Of a stretch of 64,000 bases of DNA, positions 1 to 9,172 are shown one piece after another. Location: contig NZ_JAERMU010000009.1 of NCBI RefSeq assembly GCF_016756775.1, forward strand, positions 150,712 to 214,711, given 5' to 3'. A program made the translations under genes and the position numbers. Positions within the stretch are counted from its first letter, which is position 1, and each line of letters starts with the position of its first letter. The DNA comes from Dryocola clanedunensis subsp. sulfonylureivorans (GTDB lineage Bacteria; Pseudomonadota; Gammaproteobacteria; Enterobacterales; Enterobacteriaceae). Under the pieces are notes generated by a model. That model saw only the letters and a list, made by a program, of their open reading frames with translations. It was not told where the DNA came from and searched no databases.

Positions 1-56
1 TTTGTTGTTTTTCTCCTTTAAATTCCCCACGACAAATCCCTCATAATTGGCTATCT

Positions 57-74
57 TGTTTAGCATATAAAACA
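57..74. promoter_or_regulatory. NadR operator of nadA-pnuC
   Basis: TGTTTA, six bases, then AAAACA. This is the NadR box pattern (TGTTTA-N6-TAAACA) with one mismatch, about 75 bp before the nadA start. NadR represses NAD synthesis genes when NAD is plentiful, so the site fits the nadA-pnuC pair downstream. The promoter hexamers are not clear enough to mark. Confidence 0.75.
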
Positions 75-147
75 ATCTTCGCCGAAAGTGGCTTGCAGAA
101 GCCCGGATTGCGTAGATTTTGTTAAGCCCGCAAAACGAGATTGCCTG

Positions 148-1209
148 ATGAGCGTGATGTTCGATCCACAAGCAGCGATTTATCCCTTCCCTCCAAAGCC
201 GAAGCCACTTAGCGTCGACGAAAAGCAGTACTATCGCGAAAAAATCAAGCGTCTGCTTAAAGAGCGCAATGCGGTGATGGTCGCTCACTATTACACCGAT
301 CCTGAAATCCAGTCTCTGGCGGAAGAAACGGGCGGCTGTATTTCTGATTCGCTGGAGATGGCGCGCTTTGGGGCCAATCATCCCGCTAAGACACTTCTGG
401 TTGCTGGCGTGCGTTTTATGGGGGAGACAGCGAAAATCCTTAGCCCGGAAAAGACGGTTCTCATGCCGACGCTGAACGCCGAGTGTTCTCTGGATCTCGG
501 GTGTCCTGTTGAGGAGTTCAGCGCCTTCTGCGACCAGCACCCTGACCGCACCGTCGTGGTCTATGCTAATACTTCAGCTGCGGTTAAGGCCCGAGCGGAC
601 TGGGTTGTCACTTCAAGTATTGCCGTTGAGCTGATTGAGCATCTGGACAGCCTGGGTGAGAAAATTATCTGGGCACCGGATCGCCATCTTGGCAACTACG
701 TGCAAAAACAGACCGGGGCAGATGTCCTGTGCTGGCAGGGTGCGTGCATTGTACATGACGAGTTTAAAACACAGGCGCTGGGGCGCATGAAGGCACTCTA
801 TCCTGATGCAGCCGTGCTGGTGCACCCGGAATCACCGCAGGCGATAGTCGATATGGCAGACGCGGTGGGGTCTACCAGCCAGCTGATTGCAGCCGCACAG
901 ACCTTGCCTAACCGGCAGCTGATAGTGGCGACCGACCGTGGGATCTTCTATAAAATGCAGCAGGCGTGTCCGGGTAAAGAATTGCTCGAAGCGCCAACGG
1001 CAGGCGAAGGCGCAACGTGCCGCACCTGCGCGCATTGCCCGTGGATGGCAATGAACGGCCTTAAAGCCATCGCAGAGGGGCTGGAGCAGGGCGGAGCGGC
1101 TCACGAGATTCATGTGGACGCCGCGTTGCGTGAGGGGGCTCTGGTGCCGCTTAACCGGATGCTGGACTTTGCCGCCGAACTGCGACGTTCGATTAAAGGC
1201 AACGCGTAA
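148..1209 (+). CDS. nadA: Quinolinate synthase NadA
   Basis: Cytosolic [4Fe-4S] enzyme of de novo NAD synthesis. It condenses iminoaspartate (made by NadB) with dihydroxyacetone phosphate to give quinolinate. The 353-residue protein matches E. coli NadA (347 aa) along its whole length. The cluster cysteines are visible in [18 protein letters not shown] and the C-terminal CRTCAHCPW motif. The reading frame is open further upstream, but the ATG giving MSVMFDP matches the family N-terminus and is used here. pnuC follows after 23 bp in the same direction, which suggests one operon under the NadR box upstream. Confidence 0.97.
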   Translation: MSVMFDPQAAIYPFPPKPKPLSVDEKQYYREKIKRLLKERNAVMVAHYYTDPEIQSLAEETGGCISDSLEMARFGANHPAKTLLVAGVRFMGETAKILSPEKTVLMPTLNAECSLDLGCPVEEFSAFCDQHPDRTVVVYANTSAAVKARADWVVTSSIAVELIEHLDSLGEKIIWAPDRHLGNYVQKQTGADVLCWQGACIVHDEFKTQALGRMKALYPDAAVLVHPESPQAIVDMADAVGSTSQLIAAAQTLPNRQLIVATDRGIFYKMQQACPGKELLEAPTAGEGATCRTCAHCPWMAMNGLKAIAEGLEQGGAAHEIHVDAALREGALVPLNRMLDFAAELRRSIKGNA

Positions 1210-1232
1210 GGACATTACGCTCAGGGGAAAAT

Positions 1233-1949
1233 ATGGATTTTTTTAGCACGCAGAACATTCTGGTCCACATCCCGATTGGGGCCGGGGGCTACGATTTATC
1301 ATGGATTGAAGCGGTAGGCACGCTGGCCGGTTTGCTCTGTATCTGGCTGGCCAGCCTCGAGAAAATCAGCAATTACGCGTTTGGCTTAGTGAACGTCACG
1401 CTCTTTGCCATTATCTTCTTTCAAATCCAGCTATACGCCAGCCTGCTGTTACAGCTGTTCTTCTTCGTAGCGAACATTTATGGCTGGTATGCCTGGTCAC
1501 GGCAAACCAACGATAACGAAACGGCGCTGCGCATTCGCTGGCTGCCGCTACCTAAAGCAATTGCCTGGCTTACAGTGTGTGTAGGGGCCATTGGTTTGAT
1601 GACGATATTCATCGATCCCGTGTTTGCTTTCCTTACCCGCATCGCCGTTAACGTCATGAACGGGCTTGGCATGAACGTCACCATGCCGGAACTGCAGCCG
1701 GATGCTTTCCCGTTCTGGGACTCCTGCATGATGGTCTTGTCCATCGTGGCAATGATACTGATGACGCGCAAATACGTTGAGAACTGGCTCCTCTGGGTGG
1801 TGATTAACGTGATTAGCGTGGTGATATTCGCAAGGCAGGGCGTTTACGCTATGTCGCTGGAGTATATGCTGCTGACGTTTATCGCGCTGAACGGGAGCCG
1901 GATGTGGATTAAAAGCGCGCGGGAAAGAGGCTCCCACGCGCTGTCCTGA
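1233..1949 (+). CDS. pnuC: Nicotinamide riboside transporter PnuC
   Basis: Inner-membrane carrier that brings in nicotinamide riboside by facilitated diffusion and works with the kinase activity of NadR. The protein has 238 residues (E. coli 239) and is almost entirely hydrophobic segments, in keeping with the seven-helix PnuC fold. The N-terminal WIEAVGTLAGLLCIWLA stretch and the tryptophan-rich WLLWVVINV helix are typical of the family. It lies 23 bp behind nadA and abuts the convergent zitB gene, with no space for a separate terminator. NadR co-regulation with nadA is inferred from the shared box. Confidence 0.96.
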   Translation: MDFFSTQNILVHIPIGAGGYDLSWIEAVGTLAGLLCIWLASLEKISNYAFGLVNVTLFAIIFFQIQLYASLLLQLFFFVANIYGWYAWSRQTNDNETALRIRWLPLPKAIAWLTVCVGAIGLMTIFIDPVFAFLTRIAVNVMNGLGMNVTMPELQPDAFPFWDSCMMVLSIVAMILMTRKYVENWLLWVVINVISVVIFARQGVYAMSLEYMLLTFIALNGSRMWIKSARERGSHALS

Positions 1950-2882
1950 TCAATGATGATGGTGAGCATGGCCGCTATGGTCGTGCTCATTTAAATCGCA
2001 GTTTGGCCCTTCGCAGGGCTGATATTCCATCTGCACCGTGGCATGTTCAATCTGATATTCATGAGCCAGGAAATGATGAATCCTGCCCAATAGCGCGTCG
2101 TGATCGTGTGGGGGGATCACCTGGACATGGAGTGTTATCAGCGGTTTTTCGCCCACCAGCCAGAGGTGAACATGGTGTACATTGCGCACTTCAGGAATAC
2201 TGCGCGAAAGTTTTCGCTTCAGCGATTCAATATCAATTGCGCCAGGTGCCCCTTCCAGCAGCTCGTTCACGCTCTCTTTCAGCAGGCTCCAGGCACTGCG
2301 CAACACTAAGCATGACACCAGAACCGAGAGTATGGGGTCAATCGGCGTCCAGCCGGTCCACATAATCACCAGGGCGGCAATTATCGCCCCAACGGAACCC
2401 AGTAAATCCCCCATCACATGCAGTGCGGCAGCGCGAACGTTCAGGTTTTTCTCTTCACTCCCCCGATGCAGGATCCAGAAAGAGGCAATATTTGCCGCCA
2501 GCCCGGCAAACGCCACGATTAGCATCATGCCGCCTGCGACCGGCTGGGGCTGATAGAAGCGCTGTATCGCCTCCCAGACTATTAAGATAGTAATGACAAC
2601 CAGCGCAATGGCGTTCACAAAGGCAGCGAGCGTGGTCAGGCGGAGCCAGCCAAAAGTGTGGCGTGCATTAGGCGGGCGGCGAGCAAACTGCACGGCGACA
2701 AGCGCAACCAGCAAAGCGGCGGCATCGGTGAGCATATGCCCGGCGTCGGCCAGCAGCGCCAGGGAGCCGGAAACTAACCCACCAATGATTTCGGCGACCA
2801 TAAAAAGCGCGGTGACCGCGAATGCCCAGAACAGGCGTCTGGCGTTAGAATCCTGAGGAGTATGTGAATGTGACTGAGCCAT
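1950..2882 (-). CDS. zitB: Zinc efflux transporter ZitB (CDF family)
   Basis: Cation diffusion facilitator of the inner membrane that exports Zn2+ in exchange for protons. Of its 310 residues, the N-terminal part holds six membrane segments with the metal site HxxxD in [14 protein letters not shown], and the C-terminal part is the cytosolic metal-binding domain (RNVHHVHLW). Both termini are His-rich (SHSHT at the start, HSGHAHHHH at the end), as in E. coli ZitB. The ATG giving MAQSHSH is chosen over one four codons upstream because it matches the E. coli N-terminus. It is convergent with pnuC. Confidence 0.96.
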   Translation of the reverse strand: MAQSHSHTPQDSNARRLFWAFAVTALFMVAEIIGGLVSGSLALLADAGHMLTDAAALLVALVAVQFARRPPNARHTFGWLRLTTLAAFVNAIALVVITILIVWEAIQRFYQPQPVAGGMMLIVAFAGLAANIASFWILHRGSEEKNLNVRAAALHVMGDLLGSVGAIIAALVIMWTGWTPIDPILSVLVSCLVLRSAWSLLKESVNELLEGAPGAIDIESLKRKLSRSIPEVRNVHHVHLWLVGEKPLITLHVQVIPPHDHDALLGRIHHFLAHEYQIEHATVQMEYQPCEGPNCDLNEHDHSGHAHHHH

Positions 2883-2956
2883 GTCATTCCGCAAGCAGAG
2901 TTAGCAATGCGGTAATTATAACCCTGTCTCGTTCAACCTCTTGAATATAATCTCAT

Positions 2957-2981
2957 AAAAAAGGAGAGCCTCAGCTCTCCC
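2957..2981 (-). terminator. Rho-independent terminator of ybgS
   Basis: Perfect 7-bp stem GGAGAGC/GCTCTCC with a CTCA loop at 2963-2980. The A-run at 2957-2962 reads as a T-run on the minus strand. It ends ybgS transcription 23 bp past the stop codon. Confidence 0.85.
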
Positions 2982-3003
2982 GTTGATTCCTGATACAGCC
3001 AGG

Positions 3004-3372
3004 TTACTGGGTGGTACCGTCAGTTTTGGTATCCACGTCGCTCCCGCTACCGGTTTCAACTTTTTTGTTCATATCCGGACAGCGGCCATCTTTGCACATG
3101 GTATTTTTATGGATCTCTTCTTTCGACATAGTGTCGCCTGACATCGAACTGTTGTTGTCCGGATGCAGCATGGTGCCGGAGTGATTGACATCGTTCCCAT
3201 CCACGCCTTTTGGCGCGACATTTTGATGGGCATCCGGCGCGACCTGGCCTGCTTCAGCGCTTGAGTTAGCCTGGCCATTATTTTGGCCCGCTGAATTGCT
3301 ATCCGCAGCCAGAGCTGCACCGCTTGCGACAGAGAGTGTTGCTGTTAAGAAAAGAGTGGCGAATTTATTCAT
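3004..3372 (-). CDS. ybgS: Small exported protein YbgS
   Basis: A 122-residue homologue of E. coli YbgS, a protein of unknown biochemical function. It begins with a Sec signal peptide ([22 protein letters not shown], cleavage after ALA), followed by a low-complexity polar stretch rich in Asn, Ser, Gly and Asp. The conserved core [18 protein letters not shown] has two cysteines that could form a disulfide in the periplasm. The frame is open 15 codons further upstream, but the start used here has a good ribosome site (AGGAG) and gives an intact signal peptide. A hairpin terminator follows. Confidence 0.93.
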   Translation of the reverse strand: MNKFATLFLTATLSVASGAALAADSNSAGQNNGQANSSAEAGQVAPDAHQNVAPKGVDGNDVNHSGTMLHPDNNSSMSGDTMSKEEIHKNTMCKDGRCPDMNKKVETGSGSDVDTKTDGTTQ

Positions 3373-3606
3373 CTTTGTGCTCCTGTTCTGTTCGTTATTG
3401 CTGGATAACTTTTCCAACAGTGCAAAAAACTATGGCGATCCACCCCGTTAAGGCAGAAAGAAATATCGATTACAGATATGTGATCAGAATACAATTTTGA
3501 AGAACTGACATTTTTCAGAGTTAACATTAAAAATTGTAGCCCCGATCTCGCTTTTAGCCATGTTTTGCCGCTTAAAGAGGCGATTCCAGGAATATTCCAC
3601 CTGGAG

Positions 3607-3624
3607 TGTAAAAGCCCGTTTACA
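3607..3624. promoter_or_regulatory. TyrR box over the aroG promoter
   Basis: Perfect TyrR box TGTAAA-N6-TTTACA. Its right half doubles as a candidate -35 element (TTTACA, 3619-3624). A -10-like TAGATT follows at 3642-3647 with a 17-bp spacer. TyrR bound here would block RNA polymerase, as known for E. coli aroG repression by TyrR with phenylalanine. The rest of the ybgS-aroG gap (3373-3693) shows no gene. Confidence 0.88.
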
Positions 3625-3693
3625 CTTCAGGCGTGACGAGATAGATTGAAGGGATTGCTAATCTAATAAATTGTCTACTTCCCCGGAATTATC

Positions 3694-4746
3694 ATGAATT
3701 ATCAGAACGACGACTTACGCATCAAAGAAATCAATGAACTCCTGCCGCCCGTAGCCCTGTTAGAAAAATTCCCGGCTACCGAAAAAGCAGCCCAGACGGT
3801 TTCACAGGCTCGCAGCGCGATCCATAAAATCCTCAAAGGTAATGATGACCGCCTTCTGGTGGTGATCGGTCCTTGCTCTATTCACGATATTAAAGCTGCA
3901 AAAGAGTATGGCGCACGCCTGCTGACGTTACGCGATGAGCTGAAAGGTGAGCTGGAAGTCGTGATGCGCGTCTACTTTGAAAAGCCGCGTACGACCGTAG
4001 GCTGGAAAGGGCTGATTAACGATCCGCACATGGACAGCAGCTATCAAATTAACGAAGGGCTGCGTACTGCCCGTAAACTCCTGCTGGATATCAATGATTC
4101 TGGCCTGCCTGCGGCGGGTGAGTTCCTGGATATGATTACGCCGCAGTACCTTGCAGATTTGATGAGCTGGGGCGCAATTGGCGCACGCACCACGGAGTCG
4201 CAGGTTCACCGTGAACTGGCATCCGGTTTGTCCTGCCCGGTTGGCTTCAAAAACGGTACCGACGGCACCATGAAAGTCGCTATCGATGCGATCAACGCGG
4301 CGGGCGCACCGCACTGCTTCCTGTCCGTTACCAAGTGGGGCCATTCAGCTATCGTTAACACCAGCGGCAACGGCGACTGCCATATCATATTGCGCGGTGG
4401 CAAAGAGCCAAACTACAGCGCGGCGCATGTTGCTCAGGTTAAACAAGATTTAGCCAAAGCGGGTCTGCCTGCCCAGGTGATGATCGATTTCAGCCATGCC
4501 AACAGCAGCAAGCAATTTAAGAAGCAGATGGAAGTGGGCGAGGACGTTTGCCAGCAGATTTCAGGTGGTGATAAAGCCATTACCGGCGTGATGATCGAGA
4601 GTCATCTCGTTGAAGGGAATCAGAACCTGGAGAGCGGCGAGCCGCTGGTCTACGGCAAAAGCGTCACCGATGCCTGCATCGGCTGGGAAGATACCGAAGT
4701 GATTCTGCGTCAGCTGGCTGCGGCAGTAAAAGCCCGTCGCGGTTAA
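3694..4746 (+). CDS. aroG: DAHP synthase, phenylalanine-sensitive (AroG)
   Basis: First enzyme of the shikimate pathway: condenses phosphoenolpyruvate and erythrose 4-phosphate to DAHP. The 350 residues match E. coli AroG over the full length and include the type I motifs VVIGPCSIHD, YFEKPRTTVGWKG (KPRT) and GARTTESQVHRELASG, plus metal ligands in IDFSHANS. Assignment to the Phe-sensitive isozyme rests on overall similarity. The gene stands alone, with a TyrR box at its promoter. Downstream lies a terminator that has been duplicated around a 139-bp repeat. Confidence 0.97.
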   Translation: MNYQNDDLRIKEINELLPPVALLEKFPATEKAAQTVSQARSAIHKILKGNDDRLLVVIGPCSIHDIKAAKEYGARLLTLRDELKGELEVVMRVYFEKPRTTVGWKGLINDPHMDSSYQINEGLRTARKLLLDINDSGLPAAGEFLDMITPQYLADLMSWGAIGARTTESQVHRELASGLSCPVGFKNGTDGTMKVAIDAINAAGAPHCFLSVTKWGHSAIVNTSGNGDCHIILRGGKEPNYSAAHVAQVKQDLAKAGLPAQVMIDFSHANSSKQFKKQMEVGEDVCQQISGGDKAITGVMIESHLVEGNQNLESGEPLVYGKSVTDACIGWEDTEVILRQLAAAVKARRG

Positions 4747-4768
4747 GTCGGTCAGCGGCAACAAAAAA

Positions 4769-4788
4769 GGCGTGGATTGCTCCACGCC
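4769..4788 (-). terminator. Terminator stem, left copy (gpmA side)
   Basis: Stem-loop GGCGTGGA/TCCACGCC with a TTGC loop. An A-run before it (4763-4768) would be the U-tract for minus-strand transcripts from gpmA. It is one half of a duplicated terminator flanking repeat copy A; the right copy keeps the T-run for aroG. Confidence 0.75.
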
Positions 4789-4927
4789 TCAGACTGATGA
4801 CAGACTCATACCGATTGAAATTCGAAAAGATCTCACCGAATAAACAACAAGGAAAATCAAGTCATTGATTTTCGGCTGCTAACCACAAAGAAGGAAAAAC
4901 CACGCTTTTTCCTTCTTTGCCAGCAAT
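4789..4927 (-). repeat. 139-bp terminator-associated repeat, copy A
   Basis: One of three copies of the same 139-bp sequence in this window; the others are at 13062 and 45138. Read on the minus strand it starts ATTGCT and ends GTCTGA. It carries a long hairpin (AAAGAAGGAAAAA/TTTTTCCTTCTTT around GCGTGG) and a second hairpin (GAAAATCAA/TTGATTTTC). It has no coding capacity. It sits between two near-identical copies of the aroG/gpmA terminator stem, which look like a target-site duplication of about 20 bp. It does not resemble the ERIC or REP sequences known to me. Confidence 0.9.
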
Positions 4928-4931
4928 CTAA

Positions 4932-4957
4932 GGCGTAGATTGCTCCACGCCTTTTTT
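4932..4957 (+). terminator. Terminator stem, right copy (aroG side)
   Basis: GGCGTAGATTGCTCCACGCC followed by six T. This is the left copy's stem with one base change. It terminates aroG after read-through of repeat copy A. Confidence 0.85.
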
Positions 4958-4969
4958 ACATCTGGCGAA

Positions 4970-5722
4970 TTACTTCGCTTTACCCTGGTTCGCGACGGCT
5001 GCGGCTTTTGCTGCGATTTCGTCAGCGTTGCCCAGATAGTAGCGTTTCAGCGGCTTGAAGTTTTCGTCGAACTCGTACACCAGCGGTACGCCAGTTGGGA
5101 TGTTCAGCTCAAGAATCTCTTCTTCGCTCAGGTTATCCAGGAACTTCACCAGCGCGCGCAGGGAGTTACCGTGCGCGGCAACAATCACGCGCTCACCGCT
5201 CTTCATGCGTGGCAGGATGGTTTCGTTCCAGTAAGGAATAACGCGGTCGATAGTCAGCGCCAGGCTTTCGGTGGTTGGCAGCTCTTTATCGGTAAGACTC
5301 GCATAGCGCGGATCATGGCCCGGGAAACGCTCATCGTCGCGAGTCAGTTCAGGTGGGGTGACAGCAAAGCCACGACGCCATTGTTTAACCTGCTCGTCAC
5401 CGTATTTTTCAGCGGTTTCGGCTTTGTTCAGCCCTTGAAGCGCGCCGTAATGACGTTCGTTCAGCTTCCAGGATTTTTCAACCGGCAGCCAGGCCTGGTC
5501 CAGTTCATCAAGGACGTTCCACAGCGTGTGGATGGCACGTTTCAGCACGGAGGTATAAGCAAAATCGAAGGAGTAGCCTTCGTCTTTCAGCAGCTTGCCC
5601 GCCGCTTTCGCTTCAGTTTTACCTTTCTCAGACAGATCAACGTCATACCAACCCGTAAAGCGGTTTTCGTTGTTCCACTGGCTTTCGCCGTGGCGAACCA
5701 GTACCAGCTTAGTAACAGCCAT
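4970..5722 (-). CDS. gpmA: 2,3-bisphosphoglycerate-dependent phosphoglycerate mutase
   Basis: Glycolytic and gluconeogenic enzyme interconverting 3- and 2-phosphoglycerate through a phosphohistidine. The 250 residues begin [17 protein letters not shown], with the RHGE motif carrying the phosphorylated His near residue 11. The second catalytic His is in [15 protein letters not shown]. Length and sequence agree with E. coli GpmA. The start has the ribosome site AAGGAG 6 bp upstream. A Fur box precedes the gene, which matches the known iron control of gpmA in E. coli. Confidence 0.97.
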   Translation of the reverse strand: MAVTKLVLVRHGESQWNNENRFTGWYDVDLSEKGKTEAKAAGKLLKDEGYSFDFAYTSVLKRAIHTLWNVLDELDQAWLPVEKSWKLNERHYGALQGLNKAETAEKYGDEQVKQWRRGFAVTPPELTRDDERFPGHDPRYASLTDKELPTTESLALTIDRVIPYWNETILPRMKSGERVIVAAHGNSLRALVKFLDNLSEEEILELNIPTGVPLVYEFDENFKPLKRYYLGNADEIAAKAAAVANQGKAK

Positions 5723-5748
5723 AGTTAACTCCTTAATAGCCTGCGATT

Positions 5749-5767
5749 AATGATAACGATTATCATT
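5749..5767. promoter_or_regulatory. Fur box upstream of gpmA
   Basis: Nineteen-base palindrome AATGATAACGATTATCATT, close to the Fur consensus GATAATGATAATCATTATC. It lies 27 bp before the gpmA start. It predicts repression by Fur-Fe2+. Confidence 0.8.
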
Positions 5768-5897
5768 ATATTGCCGAGGGGCGACCTGCGGCAATCTAAA
5801 CGTTTAACATAGCGAAAAAGAGCGTTAAGTGTAAGGCAGATGTGATGCAGTCGTTATTTTTTATGTTTTTTTGACGAGATATTCAGCAACCGGCGCT

Positions 5898-5922
5898 GAA
5901 AAACCCTCTCCACAGGAGAGGG
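5898..5922 (-). terminator. Terminator of the gal operon
   Basis: Perfect 8-bp stem CCCTCTCC/GGAGAGGG at 5904-5922 with an ACA loop. The A-run at 5898-5903 gives a U-tract on the minus strand. It lies just after the galM stop. Confidence 0.8.
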
Positions 5923-5931
5923 CGAAGGAGA

Positions 5932-6972
5932 CTAGGCGGGAACAAACTCATACTCGGTGATGCTCAGATACTCTTCACCCGGCTGTAACCAGCAGTCAGG
6001 CTGCGGCCATTCCGCATGGTTCGGGCTATCCGGTAAAAATTCGCTTTCCAGCGCCAGGCCCTGATAAGCAGCGTAGGTGCCTTGCTCCCGCGCTGGTGTA
6101 CCGTCCAGATAATTTCCGCTATAGAACTGCAGCGCAGGGGCGGAAGTGTAGACGCTCATCTTTAACTGATTATCACTTGACCAGACGTGTGCGGCGGGCT
6201 GGCTGACATCGCCTTTTGCCTGCAAGAGGAACGCGTGATCGTACCCCTTAACCAGCGTCTGATCGTTATCGCTGAGGAAATCATCCGCGATGGTTTTCGG
6301 CTGGCGGAAATCAAAGCTGTTGCCGATAACGCTTTTCAACCCGGCCTGCGGAATGCCGTTCTCATCCACCGGCAGGTAGCTGTCGGCAAAGAGCTGCAGG
6401 CGATGCTGACGCACGTCATGTTGTGCGCCATCCAGGTTGAAGTAAGCATGGTTGGTGAGGTTTACCGGACATGCCTTGTCAACTTTTGCGCGGAACTCAA
6501 TGGCGATACGGTTATCTTCCGTCAAAGAGTAGCGCGCGGTGGCACGAAAATCACCGGGGAAACCCTGGTCGCCATCTTGCGAATCGAGCGTATAGAGGAC
6601 TTCCTGCTCGTTCTGGCGCACGATGCGCCAGCGGCGTTTATCGAACCCGTCTGGTCCGCCGTGCAGCTGATGCTCACCCTGGTTCGGGGTAAGGGCAATC
6701 GTCACACCCTCACGGACCAATTTACTGTTTGCGATACGGTTCGCATAACGTCCTACCGTCGCGCCCAGATAAGCGGACTGGATCAGATAATCTTCCGGCG
6801 TTTCGCAGCCCAGCAACGTTTCGCGCACTGTACCGTCTTTCATCGGTACACGGCAGGAGAGCAGCGTTGCGCCCCAGTCCATCATGGTGACGACCATCCC
6901 CGCGCTGTTGCGCAGGGTGGAGATGCGGAACGGCTGCCCGTCTGGTGCCAGCTGAGGCGTCTCTTTTAGCAT
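5932..6972 (-). CDS. galM: Galactose mutarotase (aldose 1-epimerase)
   Basis: Interconverts alpha and beta anomers of galactose so that GalK receives its substrate. The 346 residues match E. coli GalM. Visible family features are [19 protein letters not shown] and the catalytic His of [12 protein letters not shown]; the C-terminal region carries [13 protein letters not shown], which includes the glutamate of the active site. The start codon overlaps the galK stop by 7 bp, showing translational coupling at the end of the galETKM operon. Confidence 0.96.
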   Translation of the reverse strand: MLKETPQLAPDGQPFRISTLRNSAGMVVTMMDWGATLLSCRVPMKDGTVRETLLGCETPEDYLIQSAYLGATVGRYANRIANSKLVREGVTIALTPNQGEHQLHGGPDGFDKRRWRIVRQNEQEVLYTLDSQDGDQGFPGDFRATARYSLTEDNRIAIEFRAKVDKACPVNLTNHAYFNLDGAQHDVRQHRLQLFADSYLPVDENGIPQAGLKSVIGNSFDFRQPKTIADDFLSDNDQTLVKGYDHAFLLQAKGDVSQPAAHVWSSDNQLKMSVYTSAPALQFYSGNYLDGTPAREQGTYAAYQGLALESEFLPDSPNHAEWPQPDCWLQPGEEYLSITEYEFVPA

Positions 6973-8114
6973 TGTCCTGTCCCCTCCGATGCTTTGCAGA
7001 CATAGAAAGTTTCTTTGATACCGGTTTTCGCTTCGTACCGATCGGCAACGGCTTTCTGAACCGCGGAGACAAGGTCTTCAGGAATCAACGCCACGATGCA
7101 GCCGCCAAATCCACCGCCGGTCATTCGCACGCCGCCTTTGTCGCCAATGGTCTCTTTGACAATCTCAACGAGGGTGTCGATCTGCGGAACGGTAATTTCG
7201 AAGTCATCACGCATTGACGCGTGGGATTCCGCCATTAGCTGACCCATACGCAGCAGATCGCCTTTAGCCAGCGCGTCAGCGGCTTCCACGGTGCGGATGT
7301 TTTCGGTCAGCACGTGGCGCACGCGTCTGGCGACGACCGGGTCCAGCTCGTGAGCAACTTCATTGAATTTTGCCAGCTTCACGTCACGCAGGGCTTTCTG
7401 GCTGAAGAAACGCGCCCCAGTTTCACACTGCTGGCGACGGGTGTTGTACTCACTGCCCACCAGCGTGCGTTTGAAGTTACTGTTGATGATCACCACCGCC
7501 ACGCCTTTTGGCATCGAAACGGCTTTCGTCCCAAGCGAACGGCAGTCGATCAGCAGAGCGTGATCTTTCTTGCCCAGCGCGGAGATAAGCTGATCCATGA
7601 TGCCGCAGTTGCAGCCAACAAACTGGTTTTCAGCTTCCTGGCCGTTAAGCGCCAGTTGAGCGCCATCCAGCGACAGGTGATAAAGCTGCTGGAAGACTTT
7701 ACCGACGGCCACTTCCAGAGAGGCTGATGAGCTAAGCCCCGCGCCCTGTGGCACGTTGCCGCTGATCACCAGATCGGCACCGCCAAAGTTTTTATCGCGC
7801 TTTTGCAGGTGCTTCACCACGCCACGCACGTAATTCGACCACTGCTGGGTATCGTGGCTGAGAATGGGTTTATCGAGGGAAAATTCGTCGCTCTGGTTAT
7901 CGTAGTCCGCGGCAATCACGCGCACGATGCGGTCGTCACGTTTGCCGCAGCTGATTACCGTCTGGTAATCAATGGCACAGGGCAGCACGAAACCATCGTT
8001 ATAGTCGGTGTGCTCGCCAATCAGGTTCACGCGGCCCGGTGCCTGGATGGTCAGCGGGGCAGGGTAGCCAAAAGTATCGGCGAAGATCTGCTGGGTTTTA
8101 TCTTTCAGACTCAT
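6966..8114 (-). CDS. galK: Galactokinase
   Basis: GHMP kinase that phosphorylates galactose to galactose 1-phosphate in the Leloir pathway. The 382 residues include the galactokinase signature [19 protein letters not shown] near the N-terminus, the ATP-binding loop [12 protein letters not shown], and the third GHMP motif [13 protein letters not shown] near the C-terminus. Only 2 bp separate it from galT upstream, and it overlaps galM downstream. It is the third gene of a compact four-gene operon. Confidence 0.97.
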   Translation of the reverse strand: MSLKDKTQQIFADTFGYPAPLTIQAPGRVNLIGEHTDYNDGFVLPCAIDYQTVISCGKRDDRIVRVIAADYDNQSDEFSLDKPILSHDTQQWSNYVRGVVKHLQKRDKNFGGADLVISGNVPQGAGLSSSASLEVAVGKVFQQLYHLSLDGAQLALNGQEAENQFVGCNCGIMDQLISALGKKDHALLIDCRSLGTKAVSMPKGVAVVIINSNFKRTLVGSEYNTRRQQCETGARFFSQKALRDVKLAKFNEVAHELDPVVARRVRHVLTENIRTVEAADALAKGDLLRMGQLMAESHASMRDDFEITVPQIDTLVEIVKETIGDKGGVRMTGGGFGGCIVALIPEDLVSAVQKAVADRYEAKTGIKETFYVCKASEGTGQC

Positions 8115-8116
8115 TT

Positions 8117-9163
8117 TTAAACTCCTGACTGGCGAAAGTGGACGTCGGACACGGCACGCAAGCGTTCTGCGGCTTGCTCTGCGGTTAAATCACGCTGGGT
8201 TTCCGCCAGCATTTCGTAGCCGACCATAAATTTACGCACCGTCGCGCTGCGCAGCAGCGGCGGGTAGAAGTGGGCGTGAAGCTGCCAGTGGCCATTTTCC
8301 TCGCCGTTGAACGGCGCGCCGTGCCAGCCCATGGAGTACGGGAAGGAGGTCTGGAAAAGGTTGTCATAGCGGCTGGTCAGCTTTTTCAGCGCCAGCGCCA
8401 GGTCGGCGCTTTGCTCAGCATTGAGATCGGTAATGCGCAGCACGTGTGCTTTCGGCAGCAGCAGCGTTTCAAACGGCCAGGCTGCCCAGTAGGGCACCAC
8501 GGCAAGCCAGTGCTCGGTTTCCACCACGGTGCGGCTGCCGTCTTTCATCTCGCGCTGAACGTAATCCACCAGCATCGGCGATTTCTGTTCCGCAAAATAG
8601 TCGCGCTGAAGAACATCTTCGCGAGCGACTTCGTTTGGCAGGAAGCTGTTTGCCCAGACCTGGCCGTGCGGATGGGGATTCGAACAGCCCATCGCCGCGC
8701 CTTTGTTCTCGAACACCTGAACCCACGGGTAGGTTTTACCGAGGTCCGCCGTCTGCTCCTGCCAGGTTTTTACCACTTCTTTCAGCGCAGGTAGCGAAAG
8801 TTGCGGCAGCGTCTTGCTGTGATCGGGAGAGAAGCAGATAACCCGGCTTGTGCCGCGAGCGCTTTCACAACGCATCAGCGGATCGCCGCTTGCTGGCGCA
8901 TCCGGGGTGTCGGTCATCAGGGCGGCAAAATCGTTGGTAAAAACGAAGGTGCCGGTGTACTGCGGGTTTTTGTCGCCTGTCACACGCGTATTGCCCGGGC
9001 ACAGGAAACAATCCGGATCGTGTACCGGCAGCGTCTCCTGAGAAGGCGTCTCCTGAGCACCCTGCCAGGGGCGCTTGGCGCGATGCGGAGAAACCAGAAT
9101 CCATTGACCCGTTAGTGGGTTAAAGCGACGGTGTGGATGATCCACCGGGTTAAACTGCTCCAT
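8117..9163 (-). CDS. galT: Galactose-1-phosphate uridylyltransferase
   Basis: Exchanges UMP between UDP-glucose and galactose 1-phosphate through a uridylyl-histidine. The 348 residues contain the active-site [11 protein letters not shown] motif (HPH) and zinc-site residues in [13 protein letters not shown] at 9163 is chosen; a GTG one codon upstream is also in frame, but the AAGGA ribosome site spaces better to the ATG. It follows galE by 9 bp. Confidence 0.96.
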   Translation of the reverse strand: MEQFNPVDHPHRRFNPLTGQWILVSPHRAKRPWQGAQETPSQETLPVHDPDCFLCPGNTRVTGDKNPQYTGTFVFTNDFAALMTDTPDAPASGDPLMRCESARGTSRVICFSPDHSKTLPQLSLPALKEVVKTWQEQTADLGKTYPWVQVFENKGAAMGCSNPHPHGQVWANSFLPNEVAREDVLQRDYFAEQKSPMLVDYVQREMKDGSRTVVETEHWLAVVPYWAAWPFETLLLPKAHVLRITDLNAEQSADLALALKKLTSRYDNLFQTSFPYSMGWHGAPFNGEENGHWQLHAHFYPPLLRSATVRKFMVGYEMLAETQRDLTAEQAAERLRAVSDVHFRQSGV

Positions 9164-9172
9164 CACATTTCC

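Noticed and set aside
4789..4927. ERIC or REP identity for the 139-bp repeat
   Set aside because: Neither the ERIC core nor the REP palindrome is present; length, hairpins and terminator flanks differ.
4940..5728. 262-codon frame antisense to gpmA
   Set aside because: It is the mirror of a strongly conserved gene; no start signal and no family match.
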